DNA of 64,000 bases, from positions 62,001 to 126,000 of the forward strand of contig NZ_ARQF01000017.1 of assembly GCF_000384815.1 (NCBI RefSeq). The letters run 5' to 3'. This DNA comes from Halodesulfovibrio aestuarii DSM 17919 = ATCC 29578. GTDB taxonomy: Bacteria; Desulfobacterota; Desulfovibrionia; Desulfovibrionales; Desulfovibrionaceae. Positions 26,652 to 34,279 of this stretch are shown here, in pieces. Position 1 is the first letter of the stretch. Every line of letters begins with the position of its first letter. The notes below the pieces were generated by a model, which had not been told where the DNA came from, ran no database searches, and worked only from the letters and a program-made list of their open reading frames with translations. Position numbers and translations under genes: made by a program.

Positions 26652-27755
26652 ATGTTTAGATATACCTCCAAACATTGCAAGCAATGCTACTTGCAGGAAG
26701 ACCCTTTCCATAACATCACCATTAATACTCAGGGCCTTTGTAACCTTTGCGAAAACAGCACGCGAACACCGGAAAGGAACTGGGAAAAAAGGCAAAAACA
26801 GTTTGAAGAAATCATCGCCAAGCGTGACAGGTCTGCCCAATATGACGGGCTAATTATGATGAGTGGCGGCAAAGATAGTGCATACATGGCGCACATGCTC
26901 ACCAAAAAATACGGCCTAAACCTGCTGGCACTGACCATTGATAACGGATTCGAGTATCCAGAAACATTCGAAAACGCTTCAACCATCGCCAAAAAGCTTG
27001 ATATGGCGCAGCTTGTCTACCGGATCAATCCTAAGCTAATGCAAGAATACTATAAGTTCCTCTTTTGCAATCCAGCGATACTGCAAAAAGACTGCGGGCA
27101 GGTATGCACCTTCTGCGGCCGCTTTCTTGTCCGTACAGCCACAGAGCTAGCTGCAAACATGGGCATTCCACTCGTATTCTCAGGTCATAATCCAGAACAA
27201 ATTTTCCTCATGGGAGAAAGTATTGAAGAAGATCCTGACAGAATCACTATGATGGAATTCACCATGGCACTTGTTCAAGAAGACACTGCCACTGCAGTTA
27301 AAGCCTGGGAAAAAGCTCATTCTGCCAACCGCACCGGTCAGCTTCTCTTTCCTCTTAAGCTAAGCGCAGACAATGTTTCACTGGTATTTCCTTTTCAGTA
27401 TTTCCCGTATGAACCGGATAAAATGCGCGAGACAGTTCAAAGAAAACTTAACTGGCTGCCAATCAAACGTTTTTCCAAAACGTACATAGCATCGGGCTGC
27501 AAGCTGGTAAAACTTTGGGCCTATCTAGCTCATTGCAATGAAACCAACAACTACGTGGATTTTGAATTCAGCACGCAGGTTCGAGAAGGAACAATACCAT
27601 TAAGCACTATCAAGAACTTCTATACTGAGTCTGCTGCGGATCTGGATGAACTTGCAGAATTAACTCATGACCTAAATATGGCAGCCTCGTTACAAGAAAT
27701 GCTTTCTTCACATTTTGGCAAGGAAAATGAATTACATAAGAAGCTGGCGTCTTAA
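26652..27755 (+). CDS. PP-loop ATPase, N-acetyl-sugar-amidotransferase-like / AANH family
   Basis: 367 residues starting at ATG 26652. The pyrophosphatase loop is MMSGGKDSAYMAH (about 76-88); zinc-like cysteine pairs lie in HCKQCYL, CNLC and CGQVCTFCGRF. PP-loop enzymes adenylate a carbonyl or similar oxygen and replace it with N or S; relatives include WbpG/PseA-type amidotransferases, tRNA thiolases and the thioamide-forming AANH protein of closthioamide biosynthesis. As the last gene of the NRPS operon it may introduce nitrogen or sulfur into the product. No partner glutaminase is nearby. The exact reaction is not predictable. Confidence 0.8.
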   Translation: MFRYTSKHCKQCYLQEDPFHNITINTQGLCNLCENSTRTPERNWEKRQKQFEEIIAKRDRSAQYDGLIMMSGGKDSAYMAHMLTKKYGLNLLALTIDNGFEYPETFENASTIAKKLDMAQLVYRINPKLMQEYYKFLFCNPAILQKDCGQVCTFCGRFLVRTATELAANMGIPLVFSGHNPEQIFLMGESIEEDPDRITMMEFTMALVQEDTATAVKAWEKAHSANRTGQLLFPLKLSADNVSLVFPFQYFPYEPDKMRETVQRKLNWLPIKRFSKTYIASGCKLVKLWAYLAHCNETNNYVDFEFSTQVREGTIPLSTIKNFYTESAADLDELAELTHDLNMAASLQEMLSSHFGKENELHKKLAS

Positions 27756-27960
27756 CTCAACTAATCCCATTGTAGCACTCTAGTTTTCCCTGCATGTTTT
27801 AAAAAAAGGATAGCATTCCCCCGCTCCAATACGTTGAAGTTAACCCAACTCCTTTCGGCCATTTAAGCAGCGGGCAAAGTTGGACAAGCTCGCTAAGTTT
27901 AGTCGTTAGACACAAAAAATGCCTTACAGTGAAACTGTGAGGGTAATCCTGCTACAAACT

Positions 27961-29187
27961 TGTGGACACATAGTTAAGCTATTATCTTGAATTAAAGAGG
28001 AGATGGAGATGAGAGTCCGAAAACGTAGATCATATGATGCTGAGTTTAAGAAGAATTCTGTTTTACTCTGTGATGAACAAGGCCGAACTGTCGCGGGTGT
28101 AGGAGTGTTTGGGGATACCTAAGGATCTGCTTTACTGTTGGCGTAGAGAGCTAACAACACAAAAAGAAATCGCATTTCCAAATCGTAGAAAAGAGGCTTT
28201 AACAGAAGAACAACGAGAGACAAAAGAGCTTCGAAAAAGGTTCCAAGATACTAAATGGAGCGTGATATTTTAAAAAAACTTTGGGCATCTTCGGCAGAGC
28301 ATCGAAATGAGATTCAAGTTCGTAAAGCCAAACCGCTCTACGTTTCCGATGAAGAAGATGTGCCAGACCCTATAAATTTCCATGAGCGGATATTATGCGT
28401 GGTGTAAGCGTCCAGAGTCGCATCGACAACAGGTGAATAACCTACTTCGCAAGCGGATCTTAGCAATATGCAACGAACATAATAGGATGATCGGAAGCCC
28501 TATGCTCACCTTCTGAATTGCGTGATAAACCTTTATTCCAGAGTGTTAGTCAGGCACATGTTGCGCGACATATGCGAGCGTTAGGACTGCGCTGAAGGTA
28601 TGCAAAGTAATTTGTTCCTACAACAGATTCTGCACATACAGAGCCTGTTGCTCCTAATCTACTCAATCGTAATTTTACTATGCCAGTTCCCAATATGGCT
28701 TAGGTCACTGATATTACGTACATCAAGGTTGGACGAAAGTGGCATTATCTGACCGTGGTCATCGACCTGTATTCCCGAATGGTTGTTGGGTGGGATTTAC
28801 GTGAGTCGTTAGAACGGCATTCTGTTATCTATGCTTTAAAGAAGGCTGTGTCACGACGGAAGCCTTCTTCCGGTCTTCTGATCCATAGTGATCGAGGCAT
28901 ACAGTATGTAAGTAAGGATTTCCGCAGGTGTTTGAAAAAGCATGGCTACATCCAGAGTATGAGCCGGAAAAGGAACTGCTGGGACAACTCCGTAGCAGAA
29001 TCTTTTTTTCACACGATCAAAAATCAACTGATCCGCCACAGAAAATCAAAAAACAATCATGAAGCCGAATTGGCTCTATTCAACTATAATCGAAGACAGT
29101 GACATCCGAACAATGGCTGGCTTCCCCCTGCTACCTTTGGGTAACGCAATGGACAGTATGACCTTGTGGTTTAACTTGGTGTCCACA
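27961..29187 (+). mobile_element. IS3-family insertion sequence, degenerate
   Basis: Imperfect terminal repeats bound the element: 27961-27980 (TGTGGACACATAGTTAAGCT) and, inverted, 29168-29187 (reads TGTGGACACCAAGTTAAACC). It begins TG and ends CA as IS3 elements do. Length is 1227 bp. No obvious 3-4 bp target duplication (flanks AACT and TTTA). The 205 bases between the PP-loop gene and this element show no gene. Confidence 0.75.
28009..29102 (+). pseudogene. IS3-family transposase OrfA/OrfB, broken
   Basis: OrfA starts MRVRKRRSYDAEFKK at 28009 with AGAGGAGATGGAG upstream, but frame shifts occur near 28100 and again near 28250, where the ERDILKK-like leucine-zipper end is in another frame. 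OrfB fragments follow (YYAWCKRPESHRQQ in one frame near 28390-28435) and the DDE part is open at 28755-29102: VIDLYSRMVVGWD, HSDRGIQYVS, SRKRNCWDNSVAESFF. The OrfB end is cut by a TGA at 29100; the next codons (HPNNGWLPPATFG) are the normal family C-terminus, so this is a nonsense change. The element cannot move by itself. Confidence 0.8.
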
Positions 29188-29190
29188 TTT

Positions 29191-29334
29191 ATGTTGCAGG
29201 ATCAGTTTGATGATTATTCAAAATATAAAGTGGAATGCTTTTCTGAAGCAGAAAAATATGCGCATAGAAAACATCAGTTTCCATTAGATTGTGAGCAGGC
29301 ATTTCAAATAGGCGTGTCAATGAACAGTCAATAG
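29191..29334 (+). CDS. Short ORF next to the IS end, possible gene remnant
   Basis: 47 codons from an ATG four bases beyond the IS right end to TAG 29332-29334. The sequence (YSKYKVECFSEAEKYAHRKH...) is charged, soluble-looking and unlike IS proteins. I do not recognise it. It has no ribosome site of its own outside the IS, so it may be the C-terminal stump of a gene interrupted by the element; no matching N-terminal part is visible upstream of 27961. Confidence 0.35.
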   Translation: MLQDQFDDYSKYKVECFSEAEKYAHRKHQFPLDCEQAFQIGVSMNSQ

Positions 29335-29366
29335 CTGCTTTTTTAATGATCTCTTCTTAACATAAA

Positions 29367-29410
29367 GCTCCTGCACGCAGGATGGGACTAATTTAATGTC
29401 GTGCAGGAGC
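29367..29410. terminator. Perfect 11-bp inverted repeat
   Basis: GCTCCTGCACG (29367-29377) pairs with 29400-29410 around a 22-base loop. It lies between the IS-flanking ORF and the end of the leftward benE gene, so it may end either transcript. No long T-run. Confidence 0.45.
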
Positions 29411-29449
29411 CTCATGTGGGCTACCGTTGTAGCTGAGGAAATGTATTGA

Positions 29450-30607
29450 TTAAGCGGTCGGGTTAAAAAAGCGGTTTGTAATGTACCCCGCAAGTAAACC
29501 CCAGACAGGTGCGTTGATGCCGATAAAGGTAATACCAGAAGCTGTAATCAGAAGAGTGATCAGCGCCCCCTCCCGTGCTTTTTCGTCATCCATAGCGAGG
29601 TGTAGGCTTCGTTGAATAATTCCCAATAGAGCAAATCCGGCAAGCATCTGGGTTAATTCAGAAGGCATGGCAACGAACAGCGCAACAAGACTTGTGCTGA
29701 ACAGTCCGGCAAGAATATAGAACACACCTGCACTTACAGACGCTAAGTATCTTTTTTTGGGATCCGGATCTGCTTCTTTACCCATACATATGCCTGCTGA
29801 GATCGCAGCAAGGTTGCAGGAAAAGCCGCCGAACGGTGCTGTCAGCAAGTTCATGAATCCTGTGCCCAGTAGAATCGTTGGAAACGGAACCGAGTAATTA
29901 TGGCTCTGGATCATGACGATTCCCGGGATGTTCTGGGAAACCATAGTGACAAGAAAGAGTGGAATGCTAAGGCTTACTATGGAGGCAACACTCCATGTGG
30001 GGGACATGAATACAGGGCTGGTTATAGAGAACTGGCTGTCTCCAAGTGGCAGGGAACCTTGGACGTATGCCACGAAGCCACCGACAAGAATCAGGAGCAG
30101 CATAGTGTATCTGGGATAGAAACGTTTGCCTATAAGATATGCCGCAAGCATGCTGCAAAAAAGTACAGGTGTGTTTTGCCAAGGGGTAAAAGTTTTGATT
30201 CCGAACGGGATAAGAATGCCTGCAAGCATGGCAGTAGTAAGCGCTGTCGGTATTTTTTGAATAAATGTCGATAATGACTTGGTCACACCTGTCAGAATGA
30301 TGAGCAGGGCTGTGAAAATGCACGCACCAATTGTTTCAGATAGTGAGAAACCGACAACGCTGCTGGCAAGCAGTGCTGCTCCGGGGGTTGACCATGCCGT
30401 AAGCACAGGGACTTTGTAGCGCAGTGAGAAAAAAATGGTGGTCAGACCTGAGGCAATACCGATTGCGAAAAGCCAGCTTCCTACCTGAACAGGTGTAGCT
30501 CCGGCTCCCATGGCTGCCTTAATTACTATTACAACTGAACAGGTATATCCTACAAGAATTGCCGCTAGTCCTGATGATACGTGGCTAATTGACAATTTAT
30601 TTAGCAT
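29450..30607 (-). CDS. benE: BenE-family benzoate/H+ symporter
   Basis: 385 residues, almost wholly hydrophobic with about 12 helices. Family marks include AWSTPGAALL in the first third, TALTTAMLAGILIPFGI, and NLLTAPFGGFSCNLAAISAGICMG. BenE proteins import benzoate or related aromatic acids with protons. It is divergently transcribed from an XRE-cupin regulator, with palindromic sites between them, so expression is likely controlled by that regulator. No aromatic degradation genes are in the window, so the true substrate is open. Confidence 0.88.
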   Translation of the reverse strand: MLNKLSISHVSSGLAAILVGYTCSVVIVIKAAMGAGATPVQVGSWLFAIGIASGLTTIFFSLRYKVPVLTAWSTPGAALLASSVVGFSLSETIGACIFTALLIILTGVTKSLSTFIQKIPTALTTAMLAGILIPFGIKTFTPWQNTPVLFCSMLAAYLIGKRFYPRYTMLLLILVGGFVAYVQGSLPLGDSQFSITSPVFMSPTWSVASIVSLSIPLFLVTMVSQNIPGIVMIQSHNYSVPFPTILLGTGFMNLLTAPFGGFSCNLAAISAGICMGKEADPDPKKRYLASVSAGVFYILAGLFSTSLVALFVAMPSELTQMLAGFALLGIIQRSLHLAMDDEKAREGALITLLITASGITFIGINAPVWGLLAGYITNRFFNPTA

Positions 30608-30636
30608 GCGTTTTCCTTCCGATTGATGTACATGTT

Positions 30637-30656
30637 TTGTGCGCTATAACGTACGA
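30637..30656. promoter_or_regulatory. Imperfect palindromic operator near benE
   Basis: TTGTGCGC-TATA-ACGTACGA is an imperfect copy of the perfect palindrome at 30674-30693, 30 bases before the benE start. A repeated half-site TTGTGCG suggests binding of the divergent XRE regulator. Confidence 0.5.
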
Positions 30657-30673
30657 GTCGATTTGGTATACTA

Positions 30674-30693
30674 TTGTGCGTTATGACGCACAA
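30674..30693. promoter_or_regulatory. Perfect palindromic operator near the XRE gene
   Basis: TTGTGCGT and ACGCACAA are exact inverted copies separated by TATG. The site lies 20 bases before the XRE-cupin start, fitting autoregulation. Confidence 0.6.
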
Positions 30694-30712
30694 GATTTTT
30701 TTGGAGTAATGA

Positions 30713-31270
30713 ATGAATTCTAACGTCCTTGTTGCACAAATTTCTCAACGATTAAAAGAGTTACGGGTGGTTCGTGGCTGGAGTCTTGATGTGACAGCAA
30801 AGAAGACAGGAGTCTCCAAGGCTATGCTTGGACAGATAGAGCGTGGAGAGTCCAGCCCTACCATTGGAATCTTATGGAAGATAGCCAGCGGGTTCGAAAC
30901 TTCTTTTTCTTCTTTTTTTTCAGAGCATGCAGAGAAGAAAGAATCGTCTGTGGCGTTTCCCAATGATCCGGCAATGCAGATTACTACGCTTTTTCCTTAT
31001 TCATCAGATACGAGGATGGAAGTTTTTGAGATAACTCTTTGCAACAATCACGAACAGCAATCTACTCCTCATCAACTAGGTGTTATTGAACATGTGGTTG
31101 TGCTGGACGGAGTACTGGAAGTATGTTTTGACGCCATCTGGCATACGTTATCCGTTGGTGAAAGGACACGTTTCTATGCAGATCAGCCCCATGCATATCG
31201 GGTTGTGGGTGAAAAAGCTGTTTTTCATAACATTATTATCTATCCACAAGATAGTAGCAGCACAGATTGA
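30713..31270 (+). CDS. XRE-family regulator with cupin domain
   Basis: 185 residues. The helix-turn-helix lies at about 12-66 (RLKELRVVRGWSLDVTAKKTG ... QIERGESSPTIGILWKIA). A cupin-like ligand domain fills the C-terminal half (GVIEHVVVLDGVLEV, GERTRFYADQPHAY). Such HTH-cupin proteins bind a small molecule and repress or activate a neighbouring transporter. GGAG lies 7 bases before ATG 30713. Divergent from benE with two palindromic sites between, so it probably controls benE and itself. Confidence 0.85.
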   Translation: MNSNVLVAQISQRLKELRVVRGWSLDVTAKKTGVSKAMLGQIERGESSPTIGILWKIASGFETSFSSFFSEHAEKKESSVAFPNDPAMQITTLFPYSSDTRMEVFEITLCNNHEQQSTPHQLGVIEHVVVLDGVLEVCFDAIWHTLSVGERTRFYADQPHAYRVVGEKAVFHNIIIYPQDSSSTD

Positions 31271-31503
31271 TATCTGTTGTGGGGCATAAATGAATAGCCA
31301 CTCTTTGGCCGTGGTGGCTGTATGCTGGTGCCGTTGGGTTATCGTCCTAACTGATTGAGTGTTGAGCAATTGACCCTGTGTTTCTTGTTTGAAAGTGAAT
31401 CAGTATATATAAAAATATTAATAATATAAGATGCTAATGTGTAAGATAGCCAGAACGTAAACAGGGTGTAGTGCGCATTGGCTTTAGTATAAGAGTAATA
31501 AGA

Positions 31504-32079
31504 ATGCATATTATTTTCGCCACAGAAATTTGGGGGCGGTCGTCTCATGTTGATGTAATGACAGACAGTTTTAAGGACATAGCGAGTAAGATTACGGTTA
31601 TTGACCCGTATGATGGTACTGATCCTGCTTTCTGCAGTGAAGAGGACGCGTATGCCCGATATGTGGCGGAATGTGGTCACGAGAAATATGCGAAGCGTGT
31701 GTCGGGGGCCTTACAGCAGTCGGCTGAGCCAACATGCCTTGTCGGTTTTAGTGCCGGTGCTGGAGCTGTGTGGTCTGCTGTCTGCGCGGAAAATGTCGGT
31801 ACAGCCACAGGTGCGGTTTGTTTCTATGGTTCATCTATCCGTAATATGATTGACTATCAGCCTAACATTCCGGTGGATTTGGTTTTTTCTGAAAACGAAC
31901 CTCATTTTGATGTGGAAACTGTTGCTCGCTCTCTTCAGGATATTCCGCTGGCACAGTGTTACATTACACCTTTTGAGCATGGTTTCATGAATCCATTGTC
32001 AAAGCATTATCATCAGGAAGCGTACCATTTCTGGCTGCAATGGATTAAGGATCAGGTGGTATCTCATTGCGCCTCTTAA
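31504..32079 (+). CDS. Alpha/beta hydrolase, dienelactone-hydrolase-like
   Basis: 191 residues from ATG 31504 (the frame is open from GTG 31471 but the protein body begins HIIFATEIWGRSSH). The nucleophile elbow is GFSAGAGA and the likely catalytic His is in FEHGFMNP. The length is somewhat short for dienelactone hydrolases (about 230). No clear ribosome site helps choose the start. The substrate is unknown; a terminator follows at 32129. Confidence 0.65.
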   Translation: MHIIFATEIWGRSSHVDVMTDSFKDIASKITVIDPYDGTDPAFCSEEDAYARYVAECGHEKYAKRVSGALQQSAEPTCLVGFSAGAGAVWSAVCAENVGTATGAVCFYGSSIRNMIDYQPNIPVDLVFSENEPHFDVETVARSLQDIPLAQCYITPFEHGFMNPLSKHYHQEAYHFWLQWIKDQVVSHCAS

Positions 32080-32128
32080 TTGAAAGATAGCCCTTTGAAC
32101 TAACAGATTGAATTTGGAAATAAAAAAA

Positions 32129-32163
32129 CGCCTGGCAAGAATATTTGCTGGGCGCTTTTTTTA
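32129..32163. terminator. Rho-independent terminator
   Basis: CGCCTGGCAA pairs with TTGCTGGGCG (two G-T pairs), followed by seven or more T residues; A-rich on the other side, so it may work for both the hydrolase and the convergent cyclase gene. Confidence 0.8.
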
Positions 32164-32221
32164 TGTAATGCGTGTCGGTTGGTTTACAAAGTGATTTTGT
32201 GCTTTTCGCATTGTCCGCTAT

Positions 32222-32875
32222 TTACGGTAATACAGCGATAGCGCGAATCGGTGAGCCGTCACTTTCAAGAATTTTTAATGGTAAGGCTACGAACGTGAAA
32301 ATAGGAGCAGTAATTGTGTTTAGGTTTTTCAGGTTTTCAATAAGCACAAGACCGCTGCCTAAAAGGATTTCGTGGATGAGCAGTCTTGTTATGTCCATGG
32401 GGTCAAAAGAAATGGTGTCAATGCCCAGTCCCTTGAGGTTTTGAGTCGTAAGCCATGTTGCTGCTTCTTTATCCAGTGTGGGGAATGGTGAAAAATATTT
32501 TGCAGTCCCCCAGTGTTTTTCGTGCCCTGAAGAGAAGATAACAAAATCACACTGGGAAATGCGTTCTTCGTGTCGCTTGAGCTCTTCCAGTGTAATAACT
32601 GTAAGGCCGGAGACATCTACAATGCAGGCAGGGCCGGTGAATGTCGATGCAGGCAAAGCGTCCAAAGTTTTTTTGTCTTCAAAAATATGTGCAGGTGCAT
32701 CCATGTGTGTTCCAACATGGGAGAAGAAGGTCAGTTTTTTTTCTGCAAAGCCTTCTTTTGCTACGGTGGTGCCTTGTTCAATTATCGGAGCTTCTGTGCC
32801 GGGGTATACCGGCATGTCCTCGGTAATTGTGTGTGTAAGATCAACCACCTTGGCACGTGAGTGAGGAGTGTTCAT
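32222..32875 (-). CDS. Cyclase-family (KynB-like) metal-dependent hydrolase
   Basis: 217 residues. The metal-binding signature HVGTHMDAPAH is near residue 53, and TEDMPVYPGTEAP precedes it, as in kynurenine formamidases, isatin hydrolases and polyketide-type cyclases of this superfamily. The protein hydrolyses an amide or lactam-like bond with Zn or Mn. It converges with the alpha/beta hydrolase gene; no other tryptophan catabolic genes are near, so formamidase activity is not assured. Confidence 0.8.
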   Translation of the reverse strand: MNTPHSRAKVVDLTHTITEDMPVYPGTEAPIIEQGTTVAKEGFAEKKLTFFSHVGTHMDAPAHIFEDKKTLDALPASTFTGPACIVDVSGLTVITLEELKRHEERISQCDFVIFSSGHEKHWGTAKYFSPFPTLDKEAATWLTTQNLKGLGIDTISFDPMDITRLLIHEILLGSGLVLIENLKNLNTITAPIFTFVALPLKILESDGSPIRAIAVLP

Positions 32876-32954
32876 ATGTGTTCCAATATGCAGAGGTTAA
32901 AATACGTACGAGGCGTTTTGTAGCGGTACACGCTGGCTAAGAAAAGACAAAAAA

Positions 32955-32984
32955 GAGGCAGAAGATGGCTATATCTTCTGCCTC
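32955..32984 (-). terminator. Terminator for the zinc-ribbon gene
   Basis: GAGGCAGAAGAT (32955-32966) is perfectly complementary to 32973-32984 with a 6-base loop; on the - strand it is followed by TTTTTT, directly after the 50-residue protein's stop codon. Confidence 0.8.
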
Positions 32985-32989
32985 ACTCA

Positions 32990-33142
32990 TTAGGAAGACT
33001 TATCTTTTTGCTGTTTGGCGTAGCAATCAGGACAGAAATCACCACTAAAGGTAACAATAACATCCTGCGCCATAACGTCTCTTCCGCATTTGTCGCACTG
33101 GTAAATCGGCTTACCATCAGGTGCTTGAGTTGTTGTCAGCAT
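32990..33142 (-). CDS. Small zinc-ribbon protein (50 residues)
   Basis: ATG 33142 with GAGGAG five bases before, ending at TAA 32990-32992. The product carries two CxxC pairs (YQCDKCGRD and DFCPDCYAKQ) 18 residues apart, a minimal zinc ribbon of the kind seen in short regulatory or chaperone-like proteins. A perfect terminator follows immediately, so it is a complete one-gene unit. The partner is unknown. The bases from 33143 to 33477, before the next rightward gene, hold no other gene that I can support. Confidence 0.75.
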   Translation of the reverse strand: MLTTTQAPDGKPIYQCDKCGRDVMAQDVIVTFSGDFCPDCYAKQQKDKSS

Positions 33143-33477
33143 AAGGCTCCTCAACTTTCAAACAGCACCACCGTTGTACTCAAAAGAAGCTTGCACCGTA
33201 GTGCTCCACCATTAGCTTCTAAAAAAGCAGCAGCTGTTTGAGTATACAATTAAATCAGGTTCGATACTGTAATGCTAAAGTGTATTTTTTGGCAACCGAA
33301 TTGGTAACACCATAAAAAGTAATGGTAATGCACTATATGAGTGCTTATTCACAGCGGCGGATGTATCTTTTGTGGTGGTTCTGCCTGTTGATAGAGCTAG
33401 GGGAATGTGTGTACTGTGCTTTTATCAATTTGAACAGTACCGGATGTGTTTATTCGGATTATATATTTGGAGAGAGT

Positions 33478-34077
33478 ATGGATCTTTCAATCGCAAAAAT
33501 GGCAAAAAGTCCGTTACGTTGTGCAACATACGGGTCAGATATTGAAGCATTTACAGCAGCTCATAACGGTTCCCTTGGTGGCACAATGCATTGCGCCCGC
33601 TATCTTGGAAAACGTGTGTTTATTGATGGTGTAACCAAGGAGGTTATTGACTCTGAAGGGGTAGCGCTTGCCGGAATGGAGCATCTTGTTGAAGAGTTTG
33701 ATAAGCTTATTGAGTTGCTTAATGAAAAAATGCAGGGCCCTTTTTATGCGGACGGTGTTCTTATTCCGGTTCAAAAAGGCAAGCCGCATTTCCGCATCTA
33801 CGATATCTATGCGCCGGAAGCTGACAGTCCTTTTACTCTCTGGGCACAAATTAATACGCTGGCAGATGCGTTTATGCTTTTGGATAAAAAGACAGTTTAT
33901 ATGCGTCCGGTTCAGTATTTTCATTCCCGTTCATTTTCTACACAGAAAGCATATGACCGATGGATTAAGACGTGGACAAAACGTGCAGGGTGCGGCGGAG
34001 TTATTTTTAAAGATGCCGAAATGGTGTATGAGCCGAATGGCATAGTGCTAGATGCTTGTGAAATTAAAGCACGATAA
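33478..34077 (+). CDS. Conserved-looking protein of unknown function
   Basis: 199 residues from ATG 33478, chosen because GGAGAG lies six bases before; the frame is open from 33322 but the extra hydrophobic residues lack a ribosome site. No signal peptide or membrane segment after this start. Features include CATYGSDIEAF, a helical stretch EHLVEEFDKLIELLNEK and a C-terminal WTKRAGCGGVIFKDAEM. I do not recognise the family. It stands alone between a zinc-ribbon gene and the cysteine desulfidase. Confidence 0.65.
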   Translation: MDLSIAKMAKSPLRCATYGSDIEAFTAAHNGSLGGTMHCARYLGKRVFIDGVTKEVIDSEGVALAGMEHLVEEFDKLIELLNEKMQGPFYADGVLIPVQKGKPHFRIYDIYAPEADSPFTLWAQINTLADAFMLLDKKTVYMRPVQYFHSRSFSTQKAYDRWIKTWTKRAGCGGVIFKDAEMVYEPNGIVLDACEIKAR

Positions 34078-34279
34078 AAATAAGTCTTTGATGAAATTAG
34101 CTTCCTGTTTTTTAAAGGTGCTTCTCATACAATAGTGTGTATCCCAGCCGAAAACTTTTGTGTTTTCACGGACTCGTAATAATCTCGATTGAAGTGTCGC
34201 ATGAATTGCCTGAAGTGGTCTTTCAGCTTATTATGCCTGATGAATGGTCCTCTAAGTAAATAGAGTTAGGTGAGACATA

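Noticed and set aside
27957-29191. Target-site duplication around the IS3 element
   Set aside because: Flanking bases AACT and TTTA differ; no duplication can be shown.
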